A stretch of 64,000 nucleotides of DNA from Ophiostoma sp. CBS 140.51 (GCA_029298735.1 JANSLP010000116.1:26699-90698); one strand, 5' to 3'. Numbered from the stretch's first letter, positions 44,701 through 56,569 are shown. The notes: generated by a model from the letters alone, not told the origin. Translations and numbers: made by a program.

Positions 44701-45746
44701 CCGAGCTCGTGTCACTGGGACTGGTTGACGGCATCGTCACTGATGATTCGGATACCTTCCTCTTTGGCGGCACACGCGTCTACAAGAACATGTTCAACGG
44801 CAACAAGTTTGTCGAGTGCTACATTGGTGCTGACCTCGAGCGCGAGATGTCACTGTCGCGCGAGAAGCTCATTGCCATTGCACAGCTTCTTGGCTCCGAC
44901 TACACGGATGGCCTGCCCGGCGTCGGTCCAGTCACAGCCATGGAGATCATTTCCGAGTTCCCTGGTGCCGATGGTCTTGAGCAGTTCCGTGCATGGTGGC
45001 AAGATGTCCAGTCGCACAACCGCCCTAAAGAGGCGGATGCCGACTCAGCGTTCCGGCGCAAGTTCCGCAAGTCGCAAGCCACCAAGCTATTTTTGCCGGT
45101 CGGGTTCCCCAGCCCAGCTGTCGTCGATGCCTACCTGCAGCCCGAAGTGGACCGCAGCGCCGAGCCGTTCCAGTGGGGTGTGCCCGACCTCGATGGCCTG
45201 CGCAGCTTTTTGATGTCCACAATCGGCTGGAGCCAGGAGCGCACGGACGAAGTGCTGGTGCCTGTGATCCGCGACATGAACCGCCGCGAGACTGAAGGCA
45301 CACAGAGCAACATTACACGCTTCTTCTCGGGTACGGTCGGTGCGGGTGCACGTCTGACTGAAGCCCAGGTCCGTGAACAACAAGAAAAGCAGCAACGTCT
45401 GCAGCAACAACAACTGGCCAACATCCCTGAAGAGTATGCGCCTCGCCACGCGCCGCGCAACAAGAACACAGCCAGCAGTCGCCGCCTGGCTGCCGCCGTT
45501 AGTAAGCTCAAAGCCAGTACAACACCGGCCGAGGCTGCGGCTTCTGTGATGCGTGCATCGACACCCAAAGCCTCTGCCAGCCGGAAGCGCAAGGGCCGCG
45601 CCTCTACTGCCGCGATTGAGGAGGACAATGAAGACGTCATGGGCGAAGATGGCGATGCCGAAGTTGGCGGTGAGGATGAAGATGAAGAATACTCTGCACC
45701 GAGAACAACCAGACGGCGCGGTGGAAAGAAGACGAGATCGTCATGA
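41724..45746 (+). CDS. rad2: Rad2/XPG nucleotide-excision-repair endonuclease
   Basis: Single exon, 1340 residues, ATG at 41724 giving MGVNGLWQVLQPCARP. Structure-specific nuclease that cuts 3' of bulky lesions. XPG N-domain at residues 1-100 with VDASIWIYQFLKA and FVFDGGAP (metal-binding Asp). A long acidic spacer follows (about 110-955), as in all Rad2/XPG proteins and unlike FEN1 or Exo1. XPG-I domain at about 965-1055: PMEAEAQCAEL, then TDDSDTFLFGG, with the catalytic acids present. The helix-two-turn-helix is GSDYTDGLPGVGP near 1056. A PCNA-binding box QSNITRFF lies near 1194, and the basic tail ends RRRGGKKTRSS, a probable nuclear signal. All visible active-site residues are intact. Confidence 0.96.
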   Translation: MGVNGLWQVLQPCARPTNLATLNRKRLAVDASIWIYQFLKAVRDKEGNALRNSHVVGFFRRICKLLWFGILPVFVFDGGAPTLKRATLQARRRRREGRRDDAVRTAGKLLAVQMQRFAEEEEGKRKKRELATQQQQEGGPSEVVLDDSGVVDGEVLPSADKIVYAEESHMTQQERLRSRKFTKQDAYHLPELEHGSIEGMGRAEDPRIMSIEELESYARNFHAGEDINLYDFSKIDFNGEFFKSLPPPDRYNILNAARIRSRLRLGLSKEQLDTMFPDRMAFSRFQIERVRERNHLTQRLMLEVGMTGLDLTIGVNGRVAGERGREYILVKNDGAEGGWALGVVSREKDRGEVHKPIDVDALTFSYQGDNDGAEEEEEEDMEFEDVPIEGLNRLPKLASRPAAASSGVRGEEDVEDDSLFVQSYEPQEEPQHAEDALEADEDEDLNRAIAMSLQNQHGVGASDGEEGHNEEADDTDRPAPEWQQKAAETARPIFGSTGQMVAHVVNNRSNAAVSASVTAATKARETPALNDLADDDSSDSELDIRAAMAKAAKKKKTVLGVEKAAPSRPIQPQTKNAFDGPLPFEKLNWQTSIFEKKPTAAAPQPPSTAAKPKPSFAAQAKAADMASPFATSTKASAATTAAAIAAANAAESAAFEVDSEDEFGGGFEREPTNPVSNAGRSEDVGEEEDADMDGWLEKPVDDNAPRPLPPWMSHDTDIRSAMRQQQVYNDEINAEDREAAEEEAKIWQRREEKRVVEIDSSSDEGSDIEVLDAPPPPKQQTLPKQPSPEKDAIVVEDEPAKGEASQPIVEEPITAEAEAAPDEPEQPVTETRSSSPEVEFEDVKIPEQPTIFEEEQVVAEEGEPVMEPILQIGEVEAPKEEEKPDDGLFTGEGGGEAEDAYEISDPEDEELLVQMAEEVEEHARFASTLNNNTTTDAQQAYEQELKALRNQQKKDRRDADEVTQVMVSECQALLRLFGIPYITAPMEAEAQCAELVSLGLVDGIVTDDSDTFLFGGTRVYKNMFNGNKFVECYIGADLEREMSLSREKLIAIAQLLGSDYTDGLPGVGPVTAMEIISEFPGADGLEQFRAWWQDVQSHNRPKEADADSAFRRKFRKSQATKLFLPVGFPSPAVVDAYLQPEVDRSAEPFQWGVPDLDGLRSFLMSTIGWSQERTDEVLVPVIRDMNRRETEGTQSNITRFFSGTVGAGARLTEAQVREQQEKQQRLQQQQLANIPEEYAPRHAPRNKNTASSRRLAAAVSKLKASTTPAEAAASVMRASTPKASASRKRKGRASTAAIEEDNEDVMGEDGDAEVGGEDEDEEYSAPRTTRRRGGKKTRSS

Positions 45747-47653
45747 AAGTGTCGATTTGTGTTTATGATTGGTGTCTTCATGAATGGTTTTCGATATAAT
45801 GATTTGTATGAAATGATTGGTTAGAATTGTGACATTTACACGGGCAACTGGGGTACCATACGAGCCAAGTTGGAGCTCCATCAATAGAACGGCGTTGTGG
45901 AGTAGCCACAATTGATCCCGTGACAGTTTGATGAGTCACTCTACGAGGTCATATAAAGCGTTAAAATATATTACACGATACCACAAGAGTTTCCGTAAAG
46001 TTAAACTAATGTGTTTGGAGCTTGTTGAAAGAAATTGATTTTATCTTCGTCCGGCCCTGCTTTTACGACACCTCTGCTTGCGTGCAATGACGTTCATCTG
46101 CAAGTCGGAGGTGACGATATGATGTGCAACAGATGGCATACAGTGCATTGCACAGTATATTTCACTCATAAAAGAGGGTATCTATACTGTACGTGCGGAA
46201 AGCACATGCCCGCTTCTTTTGTTTAGTGGGTCATCAGCCAATCAACCATCGCAGCTTCTCCCATTGCGGATCCTCATTGGCGGACCGTCCGCACTCAGCA
46301 AACAAACTCGGCAAGGCCGCGGTGCGCTCTTTCCTCCACCACCAGCGAGTGCCCAGCCCAAGCCAAGGCAAGAACGAACGGCTTGCCGAGGTCCACGGCC
46401 GCACGCATTTCGCTCGCTCGCGCCTTGTCCCCCGGCAATTCCCAGCCTGGCTCTCCCAGTCGCTTCACTTTGGTCCTTGCCCCGAGTACGTTTTCCCCGT
46501 TCGATTTCCCCAATTTCTGGCACCTTTGGCCTGCAGGACGCTCATCGTTTTCCTGTCTCCCCGTGATCTATTGGGTCCTTCCCGCTGTGCTCGCGCGACC
46601 ATCACCAAAAGTCTGGCCCCGTTCCTTCCCTGAAAATGCGGAGGCGGGTTTCCTTTAGCTTCTTCGTTGCTCGCTCCTCCCCATTTTTCGCCATTTCGCT
46701 CCTTCCCTCCTAGCAGCCGTATTCTCCTATTCTACCATCTTCGTTTTAATGCTTCATTCAATGTCATTCCTTGCAGTTGCTGCAAAAACAAGCCTTTCGG
46801 CAGAGGATATCCAATATCGGAGGCGCTCGAGCGTGGAGTTAACAACTCCCAACGACTATTGCCCGTTAGGTTGTTTGGCCTTGTCAACCGCTGCCAATTG
46901 GCTGTCAATTGCTGTTGGTCACGCTTCCCCATTGTCTTTTTCTTAGCGGTAGTCAGGCCCATCGTTTGCTCCTTCCCACCCCACAGGGCCTCCCCCATTT
47001 CGGCCTTTACAGAAGGTGCTTTCTAATTTTCCTTCTGATTCTCCACGCTATTTCCCCCGTCTGCTCTTTCCCCTTCACCATTGTGTTTGTCGCCTCCTTC
47101 CTTGTTCTCCTCCCATTTACGCAAACGACTTTTTGGTGATCATCTTTATCCTTATTCAACCCCAACAACCACGACCGGCCTCGCTTCCATACAGCGCCCT
47201 CGTTTGATCGTTTGAGTCCTCCACTTCCTCATTCTTCTCTTTTGGAATACATTTGCTTGTTTTTTTCCTGGGATCACTGGCGCCTCTCTGCTTTCCATCG
47301 CTCTTTCTCTCATACACTCGATTCCCCGTTTCTTCGTCTTTTCGCGACCAGTCGTCATTCGCATTTCCAACTTTGCATCACGATTTTCATACATATCATC
47401 ATCTCGACGGCATAAACGCATCAAAAACACATAAGATAGTCTCCGGTGTTTTATTTTCGAATCTCTAGAACAATCGAGCGATCGATATACACGGCCGAAG
47501 TCGCAGCTAGAAAGCAGCGCGAACCAACGCGCCGAACCAAGAGTCACAACTCTCCGATAAGCGTTGCGCAACATAAAGAGCGCAAAGCGCAGTAGAGGAA
47601 ACATATCCTCTCAAACGGTCTTCTCATATTTGTCTACGCTTGGCGTGTGGCTT
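45747..47653. other. intergenic region and pex13 leader
   Basis: 1.9 kb with no supported gene. The stretch from about 46640 to 47450 is CT-rich with many short frames, consistent with a long pex13 promoter and leader. Confidence 0.45.
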
Positions 47654-49150
47654 ATGGCATCGCCGCCCAAACCTTGGGAAAGGAACCGCGCCGCCGGGAC
47701 GGCAACCACATGTAAGCTTTTCTGTTTACCAGTCGTGCTGCGATGACTTTCGTCTTGTGGACATCTCACTAACACGCTTGCGCCTCTAGCACCCGCTCTT
47801 AGCATGGCTTCCTCCGATTCTCCCGCGGCCGCCGCGACCGCCGACTCCTCCGCCGCTCCGGCCATTCCTCCTATGCCCGCCTCTCTCACAAGTTCCGTCA
47901 ACCAGAACGCCGCCGCCTACAGCCGCTTAGGCACCGCAACAACCATGGGTTCGCCTTACGGCGGTGGCTACGGCTCCAGCTACTCCTCGCCATACAGATA
48001 TGGCGGCTACGGAGGCTACGGCGCCGGCGCAATGGGTGGTGGCATGTATGGCGGCGGAATGTACGGCGGTGGCTACGGCGGTGGTATGTATGGTGGCGGC
48101 ATGTATGGTGGTGGCATGGGCGTGCGCGATCCAAACGACCCCAACAGCCTGACAAACCGTTTCAACACGAACACACAGGCGACCTTCCAGATGCTCGAGG
48201 GCATTGTCGGCGCGTTCGGCGGTTTTGCACAGATGCTGGAGAGCACATACATGGCCACTCACTCGAGTTTCTTTGCCATGGTCTCCGTTGCTGAGCAGTT
48301 CGGCAACTTGCGCGACACGCTCGGCTCCATCCTCGGTATCTTCACGCTGATGCGCTGGATCCGGACACTGATTGCCAAGATCACCGGTCGGCCACCACCG
48401 GCCGACGCCATGGCCCTGACTCCCGCCGCATTTGCGCGCTTCGAGGGCCGTGCCGCACCTCCTGGCGCTGACGGTGTCCCTGGTGCGCCGAAGCCCAGCC
48501 GCAAGCCTCTGTTCTTCTTTGTCCTCGCCGCGTTCGGTCTGCCCTACCTTATGAGCAAGATGATCAAGTCTTTGGCTGCATCGCACGAGGAGGAGGAGCG
48601 CCGCCAGATGGCTCTCCAGCAGCAACAGCAGCAGGCACTCAACGACCCGTCTAAGCTCGACTTCTGCCGTGTCCTCTACGACTACACCCCCGATCCGGCT
48701 CTTGTCGCCCAACAGCAGCAGCTTAACATGCAGCAGCAGCAACAGGGTGGCGCCGTTAGCGGCATGCCCAGCCTGGACCTGGCCGTCAAGCGTGACGATC
48801 TCGTTGTCGTCCTCGGCCGGACAGACCCGCTCGGCAACCCTTCAGACTGGTGGCAGTGCCGCACTCGCGACGGTCGTGTGGGCTATCTGCCTTCAACCTA
48901 CCTGCGCGTGATGCCCAACCCGGCCAAGGAGAAGGCCGCCGCCGCACAGCCCCAGCAGCAGCTCCTGCCTGCACCGCCATCGGCCCCTAGCGTGGCCGGC
49001 AGCGTGGCGACGAGCAACAGTGGCGCGACGACCGTGGCTGGTGGCCCTGCCTCGGCGACTGGTCCTGACCCGGTGATGGCAGAAAAGGCTGCGGCACAAA
49101 AGGCGGCTGGCGCGGACACATTCATGAAGTCGGCGTTCTACCAGTCATAA
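47654..49150 (+). CDS. pex13: peroxisomal docking protein Pex13
   Basis: Two exons, 47654-47711 and 47790-49150, joined across a 78-nt intron (GTAAGC...CTCTAG, phase 1); 472 residues. The first exon gives the diagnostic fungal start MASPPKPWERNRAAG. Pex13 sits in the peroxisomal membrane and, with Pex14 and Pex17, docks the import receptor Pex5. A Gly/Tyr/Met-rich N-terminal region (about 65-125) contains GGYGG-type repeats. A hydrophobic segment near 255-280 is a membrane helix. A C-terminal SH3 domain at about 310-395 carries VLYDYTP, then a Gln-rich insert, DLAVKRDDLVVVLG and WWQCRTRDGRVGYLP. The Gln/Met insert inside the SH3 RT-loop region is longer than I expect. Confidence 0.95.
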
Positions 49151-51262
49151 TTGTAGGAGTAGACGTGGACTTGGTGAAGGTGGCGATGAAGATGAAAGAG
49201 GGGGGGTTAGGAGCAGCAGTATCTATATTTTTCTATGTTTCATTACTCATTGCATTACTACCATACTTTTTTATTCTCTTTTAAAATCGGATATTCATTT
49301 TTCTCTCTCTTTTTGTACATTCTGTTGTCTTCTGCTCCGCTTAATACGTTGTCAGGAGGGTCAATTTCGGGAACTGTGGTAGGTGGGCTCGAAGGCAGCG
49401 GTGAGAGACGCAGGACGGGTGGTGTGCAGTTGTGGCGTTGTCGAATCGTCGGAGCGAGAGAGTGGGAGGGAGAGTGAAGAGACGAGAAAACGAGTGAGGC
49501 AAAAGACCAAAAAGGTTTCGTGAAAAAATATATTCCAAAGATCAGATGCCAAAATGTTGCGCGAGGAACAAATCGGCGATTGGTGTGGGAGAGGGCGAAT
49601 CAGAGGAAATGTATGATGTCAAAAATGCACAGCAAGATAATCCGATCTGGTTCCCAGGCACCAGAAAAAGAATTCGGTTGGAGATTTCTGGCGATTTGCA
49701 AGATTGACAGGTTCTGGGATATTGGATTTGGTAGATTTGCAATGGAGAAGAGGGGAAGGCAAGGCGGGTCAGAGGTTCTTGTCGGAAAGGGGAAACGGAA
49801 GAAATATAGACTCGGAAAGCTCAGTAGTCTGTAGAAAGTAGAACGTCCAAAGGGAAACAGCGACGGGAGAGCGATGAGACGAAAAAGTGCAAATGGCAAA
49901 TGGCCCGACAGCGCGCAAAGAGGCGAAAGACGGACAGGGCAAAAAGGCAGAAAGGTGGGAAGGTGGGAAGGTGCATTCGGCGGCGCCAGGCCAGGACTCC
50001 CCTGCCTGTCACAGTGGTCTAGCCTAAGGCAGGAACCTATCTAAAACCCAACAAGAAAAGCCCGGACGGTTCCCCGACTTTGTCTGCCAGTCCGTGTGTT
50101 GCTCACGCGGGCTTCCTTTGTCGGCATGACTGCTTTTACGCAGCCTTGGGCCTGTGCTCTCGATCGATCTGGAGCTACCAGCTGCAAAAAGCTCTCAGCT
50201 ATCGTGAGCTACCAGAGTGAGTGAGAGTGAGTGTCTTTCTTCCCCTCCTTTTGTCGGTTGCACCTGGCTTATTTGGACGGACAGCTCATAGCAGCTGTCT
50301 TACAAGAAGGCGCAAACGAGCCTTTGTTTCCTAATCTTGCATTTGTTGCCCGTTGCGCCCAGAGTTATTTCCTTTTCTCCCACCTTATCTATTTCAAAAA
50401 GGCAGGAAGCAACCGAAACTCGAACATTCACAAGGAAAGTGCAAATGAGCCGTGGCCGTCTTTCCGTGCAATTGCCTGTTTGTCTGTCTTACACAGAGGC
50501 ACTCGCCCAACAGTCAGCGTGTTACAACGGCAGGTGGTGCGGGGAGTCGATGGGGCCCAGATTGGCCCTGAGCGGGCCAGCCGTAGCTGCGCCCCCATGC
50601 AGTAAAGCGTTCACGTGAAATGGGAGGGAGCCTCTGACAGTGGCCTGGACTCACTGGACTCACACTAACAACCACTAACACCTGCCCTGCGTCGGTAGCA
50701 CCGAGCAAAAGTACGGGCCAACAGCATCAAAACTGCTGTCATAAGAATCTCATCAAAACAAAATGAATTACACATGTCTTTTTTTAGCATATTTACACAT
50801 TGGGTCGCGTGTCAAGTTACCGATTCTTCTCATCTCCGGCGAATATGTTGCACAGAACCCCGACCCGTCTTCCCGTAATGGCCCGGCTCTTGTCATCCGA
50901 TCCGATCTCAAATTACATAAAACGGGTCCGATCTTGAAATATTATAGTGACAGATGTTGAGATGGTTTTCACTCAATTACAGCGTGGTTCGTATTTTGTA
51001 CCTTTGAAGTGATATATTTCAGATCTTCTGAAACAAAATTATAGAGGCTCTAGTGGGGTGTTAGCTCAAGTGAATTTGTTTATTGATTTATGAAGAGGTC
51101 ACCCATTTTGCTTTTATTCTCGATATTCGGCCACCACGTCAATGGCCCTTGGATATGCGGGGGGTGTGCCCATGCGTTGAAGGAGGACTTTAAATAATTG
51201 CAAGAACTAGGCTTCCTTTTTCCATCAAGAATTTTACAAAAATATAGAATCATTTATACAAA
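49151..51262. other. intergenic region
   Basis: 2.1 kb without a supported gene. The right half (about 50700-51250) is AT-rich. No RNA gene or repeat was recognised. Confidence 0.45.
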
Positions 51263-51702
51263 ATGGCTGCCACTGTCTTCCGTCTCGTTTTCAATGTCCC
51301 CGAGTCCCACCTCGCCGCTTGCAAGGCGGCTGTCTTTGCTGCCGGTGCGGGCCTCTATCCCAACAGCAACTACACGGAATGTTGCTGGACGACAGCAGGT
51401 ACAGGACAGTTTCGGCCTGGTGATGCAGGCCCGACGGTACCTGGGAACTGTCAGCGAGCTAGAATACGTGGCCGAAGTGCGTGTCGTGACTCGATGTGTT
51501 GGCGAGGATGTGGCACGGCAGGCCATAGCTGCTCTGAAAACGCGAGTTATACGGCAGACGAAAAATCATGAGACAGGTAAAAATCTAAACAGCCAGCAGG
51601 GCACATCCATATGACGAGCCTTCGTACCAGGTCTACAAGGTCGAGAACCTATTTTCATATCACAATTTGCATCGATTCAATACACACGATATTGTAGTCT
51701 AA
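51263..51702 (+). pseudogene. frameshifted NIF3/CutA1-like stand-alone domain protein
   Basis: Starts MAATVFRLVFNVPESHLAAC and reads through the family block FAAGAG...NYTECCW...GTGQFRPGDA. The frame then shifts near 51435-51441, and the expected continuation GTVSELEYVAEVRVVTRCV and IAALK is found one nucleotide out of register. The usual C-terminal block, HPYDEPSYQVYKVE, is in a third segment from 51601 to the TAA at 51702. That segment could be joined by a short intron, but I found no clean donor and acceptor that keep frame. Small stand-alone proteins of this type (the insert domain of NIF3/YqfO) are common in fungi; their role is unknown. One frame break plus a missing splice suggests a decaying gene or a sequence error. 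Confidence 0.65.
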
Positions 51703-51996
51703 ACCATTGATCATTTCATTATTATTGCAAACCAGCGAGGTGGTATTCCGTAAACAGAAGAATATAAAAAATATGAAGGAAGAAACAAGGATGTATCCAT
51801 ATCTCTAACAATGCAACTCCTTTTCAAAAATTGAAGCTGGTGAAACCCCGTCTCTGCGGCTTCGGTTAAGCCACCCATTCCTCTCCTCCTCTATTCTCTC
51901 CCACGCCCACCCTTACTCCCTTTGCAATCGTGATAGTCATACAGTTAAAAGTAACGACAACAGAAATAATAAGAAAATATTTCCTTCCACCGTCGT

Positions 51997-54900
51997 CTAG
52001 TACGCCCGAGCGTCCAGTTCTTGGGTGAGTGCCCGAAGACGGGCCGTAAAGTGGCTAGCTTCAGCACCGTGCTCCGAGTTCTCGGCCTTGCCAATCTGAT
52101 CGTGGAGGATGATAAACTGGCGGATAGACTCGAGCAACGGGTTGAGGTTGCCGCTTGGCGACAACTGTCTGAAGGCCTGGTAGATGGGGTCGTGCAGACA
52201 GAGGTAGCCCAACAAAATCGACAGGTACGCAAACGCCACATTGAGCTGCGACTTTTCTTCCGAGTCGGCCTAGGGAAATTAGTACATGTTTGAAGAGTAT
52301 CAAGAAAAAAAGAATGGACTCACCTCAGATGCGACAGCAGTGCCGTCGAGGAAGGCTTTGCCGAGCCGGTCAAACACGGCCAGGCCACCACCCTGCTCCA
52401 GAGTCTCGCCTGCAGCAGCGTCGTTTTCCGAAAAGTTGATCATGACACCCAGCATAAGCAGAAGCTCATTCAGAGCGTCTGAAGCAAACTCCTCGCCCGT
52501 CTTGGCCGAGCGAACAACGCCGGCCAGGGCACCTGCACTCAATTCGGCCAGCTGCCGCAACAGGCCCTTATCCACGTAGTAACGCGCAGCATCTGGATTG
52601 TTGTTGGCCGTGTTAAGCGCCAACTTCAGAACCAGCAGCTCCAGATCATTGAGGCGTCGGCTGCTCTTTTGGTGGCGCTCCAGTGATTCGCCCAGGGCAC
52701 TCGCAATGATAGGCAGATAGTTCCGTGTCCATTCCGCGCTGATATCGGACTGCATAGCCGACACGGAGTGCATCTCCAACAGTGACAGAGCAAGGAACAA
52801 GTCGACCGAGTCGGCATCGCTCGAGAGGCCAGACGACAACAGTGGCGGCTCTGGTGTCGAGCCATCGTCATCGTAGGCCGAGGGAAGTGCAGACGAAATG
52901 ACAGCAAACAGTTCCTTTGTCAGTGCTGCGGACAGAGCACCGTCGTCTTCATCGAGACCGCTGACACCGCCGGATGCCGCCTGCAGCTGCTGTGCGAACA
53001 TGTGCAGTGCCTTCAAAGACACGGTCCGCGGCGACAACTGCGATGGCGAGACGGTAGCCGCCTTCCAGATCGCCAACAGCTTCTTCAGGGTCTCCTTGAG
53101 TGTGGTCAACTGCTGGCGCATGTGGTTGGAGACGTTGGCTTTCCGGTCCTTCGAATAGGTCACAATATCCGCGTCAGTCGCAAGGAGCGTCAAGAACAAG
53201 TCCTTGATCTTCTGCTGCCGAAGCTCCCGCATGAGACGGTGAGATCCCGCTCCATTTGTCAGGAGCGTAATGACGATACTGGCAATGGCGTACCCAGAAA
53301 TAACGTCTGTCTCCTTGCCGATATTCCGGAACAGCTTCATCTCGGCACCCTGGTCGCGGAAGTGCCGCAGGAACGACTTCTCTTGGAGCTTCTGGACCAT
53401 CTCGAGCAGCGCAGAGCGTCTTGCCGAAGAGGGCTTGCCAGCACTTGGCGCACCAACACGGTCTAGGATGTCGACTAGCTCGTCAGCGTACCGACTGTTG
53501 GCACCAGCCTGGCGGAGCTCGTGAATGCTCTGGATAGCGCCCTGTGACGAACTGCCCATGTCCTCGTCAAAGTCAAATGAAGCGGGCTTGGCTTCGGGCT
53601 CCGGAAGCAGGCTCTCCAGCAGTGACAGATCGCTACCCTGGGCACCGCCCAACTCTACCGGTTCCTCCGCCAGCATTGTTCTCTCCAGGTTGTAGGTGAA
53701 CTTGACACCTGGCCGCCTTGTCGTGGTTCGGCGCGTGATTGTAGCAGGCGTCGATGGTGCAATTGATGCTTTGCTGGGCGAGGCTGTCGCAAGGCTGTCC
53801 AGGTCCATGTATCCACCACGGCCCTCGCTAGGCGTGCTGCGTACATTGCGGTATCTCGCCAGGATCGGGTCTTCGTCGCTACTGTCGTCATCGTCGTTTT
53901 CGTCCTTCGCAGCGGGTTCTTCAGTTGGCTTAGTTTCCTCGTCAGAGGAGGACTCTTCTTCGATCTGAGAAGCAAGAGTATCGATCAAACGCCGGCGCTT
54001 TCTTTGTGTCGATGGAGGCGGCTTGTAGATATCCCGTGCGACTGGCGCAGCCCGCTGAGGGGACTTCCGTGGTGTCGCGTCACCGCTGTTCGACGGTAGG
54101 TTGTCGAGCGGTCTGATAGGCATCGGGTGAGGCGACTTTGGTTCTGGTCTCCGAGCCGCCTTTGAAGCCGAAGCTGTTGCAAATGTCGATGCTGGTGTCT
54201 TTCTTGGCGATACTGATGGGGACCGAATGCCCAGCGGACTCTTCAATCCTGTGCCAGACGGCTCCCGTGGTGGGGTCTTTGTGACGCGCTGGCGCAAAGG
54301 CGAGCTTACCGGTCGTGACGAGCTCGACTCTGCGACTCGGCTGATCGGTCTGCTCTGTTTGTAGAGCGGGGAAGACGCACCAACCGTCGTTGGGCCAGGG
54401 CTAGGTGACCTCCGCTGGATCTTCTTGGCCTGTGTTGAGTATGCATTTCTGCTGAGAGAATGCGAGGAAGCAGCAAGACTGGCACTCGGGCGCTGGGCAC
54501 TAGCACTGGGCCGTTGGATGCTGGCACTCGGACGTTGGGCGCTGGCACTTGGACGTTGGATACTCGCACTTGGGCGCTGCACAGGCGTCGCTTCGTTAGG
54601 TGACGGCTTCCGCTTCACGCCGCGTGCAGCATCCAGCGTCTCGCGTGCCGTGTTGCCCTTCTTTATGCTAGGAAGAGGTCGTGGCGTGGCTGTTGGTGTT
54701 GCCATTGGTGACGGTGCGAGTCCTGAGCTGCTGCTGCCTGTGCTCTTGTTGCTGGGTCGGGGCGTCGTCAATGGTGGCCGTGCAGAAGACAGCGGTCTCG
54801 GTTTTGATACGGATTTCGGCGGTGGCGGCGCATCGTCAACAAAGTCGTAGTCGTAAATATCCTTGGCTGGGGTCTGTGATCCAGACTGAGATGATTCCGA

Positions 54901-55023
54901 CGCGCCCGTCACGGGTGGTGTCGATGTTTGCGACCGGGATTTGAGGCCCGGTTTGCCGTTGCCGTATGAGGATGGGAGCTTCTTTTTGGGGCGCTGGCCC
55001 AGATCATTGAACGTGGACATCAT
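51997..55023 (-). CDS. wpl1: Wapl (wings apart-like) cohesin release factor
   Basis: Two exons on the minus strand: 55023-52324 and 52269-51997, with a 54-nt intron (GTGAGT...CTAG, phase 0); 990 residues. Wapl opens the cohesin ring, releasing it from chromatin. Residues 1-480 are disordered, Ser/Pro/Arg-rich, with a heptad array near 145-180 and basic clusters (QRKRRR). The Wapl domain runs from about 495 to the end: HELRQAGANSRYADELVDIL, then RSALLEMVQKL and FLRHFRDQGAEMKLF, followed by helical repeats. The second exon supplies the end of the domain (VAFAYLSILLGYLC). Two adjacent ATGs start the frame; the outer one is used. Length and domain position fit fungal Wapl proteins. Confidence 0.88.
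54470..54590 (-). repeat. 21-bp coding tandem repeat in wapl gene
   Basis: About five copies of a 21-bp unit coding for RPSAS(I/A)Q in the disordered N-terminal part. Adjacent units alternate Ile and Ala, suggesting duplication of two-unit blocks. Confidence 0.85.
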
Positions 55024-56569
55024 CTAGACGGGGGCGCGCGCGGCCGCCAAAAGGTGGAGATGAGTCGATGCTAAGACGACCGTCGAGTCTCAACGACCTG
55101 TTGATGTCTGATGGTCGTCGAAGATGTTTGTTTGACAATGAAAGGAGAGAGAAGAAGTTGTTTGTGTAAGTGGGGGTCGAGGCGCGATTCGAAGGGTTCA
55201 AAAGTCGAAGCTAGCCCCAGCGCTCTAGTGTTGGAGTGCGCCTCGGTACCAGATGGCCTCGCGTGATTAACGGCTTGAGTGTTGTGTTGCCATGCGCGAG
55301 CGCTGTGTCGACGAGTCGTGGTTGGCAAGGAGAAGAGTTGGGTCTGCGATGCGTGAATGTGGCCGGAGTGAATGGGAAGGGCGGACGTTAACGGCGGTCA
55401 GGGGAAAGGCAGGCGCGTCCGTTGGTCGAGGCTGGTCGCAAATGGAGAATAGAAAGCGCAACCGTGTACTAAGCAAGATTAGCGCGGAGAAGGTGTTCCG
55501 AGAGAAGGTGCGACGGGCTCGAGCAGTTGCGCAGAATGAAATGATGTCGAAGGGAAGGTGCAATCGTGTCGTTGGAGATTGTTTACAAAAAAATGTCAGG
55601 ATCCTGCTTTCCGCGACAAAAGGGCAAGAGAGAGAGCGGCACAGAATTGAACAGAATTGGACTGGGCTCGCACTGGGCCGATGGTGGCTTGGCTACGGCC
55701 TGGCCAATGGGGCCGAGACGGCTGTGATGACGCCTGTCGCAGCGGGATAAGCCTCCAGCGCCAAAAACAACAAGCACCGGATGCAGCGACAGAGCGACTG
55801 GTCGGTCTTGCCTCTGGAATTCAGGATGCCAAGTTTATCCGATTAGTCATTCGACCTTAACGGTGCGAGGTGCGCAATTCTCATTTTACACTGTACATTG
55901 ACGCCCCTCTCTTTTCATCCGACTCGTCCACTCCACCACCGTCACAAATAGATAAGTGCGGGCAGGCTGACGCTGGCCTCCGCACAGGATGCCTTCGAGA
56001 AGGCCCAAGCCCGTATCGCGACCTTTCGTTGCTATTACAGCTTTATCAGCATTCGTATTACTTTGGTCTTTTAGTCGTGGTGGTAGAGAGCCAAAGACTG
56101 GGCGGGGCTCGGTTTCTGGGGGCGTGGGGAACAGTTGAAAGGAATTCCTCGACAAGGAAGGCGTGGTGGACGACAATGGTCCTGCACTAATTCAGAAAGC
56201 GAAGATAAAAACGATAAACTGCAAGCGTAGCAGACTAGAAGCAGCCATAGAGTTTTAGACCCCATCTATTAAAAAGTTCACAACCAACAGGCAAAGCTTA
56301 AAACCAGGTCATGCGACATACTCCAAGATAAAGGTATAACGACAGCTCTCTGTATGTGAATGCAGCTCTCAGATAAAGCTCAGTGTCCTCCCTTGCACGG
56401 TCATTTCTAACGCAAAAACCCCGCGGAAAACAGCACAGGCTCAGTCGACATCGTGAATCGTGAATCGACTTCTTACAAGCGAGACAATCTCTTTCACGTG
56501 CAAGACGAAAGAAAAATCGTGAACTTTTCAAAGATTCAAGTCCGGAAATCACCTTCTCTCACACCCACA
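55024..56569. promoter_or_regulatory. divergent promoter region of wpl1 and the uracil phosphoribosyltransferase gene
   Basis: 1.55 kb between divergent starts. No coding sequence or repeat is supported. Confidence 0.45.
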
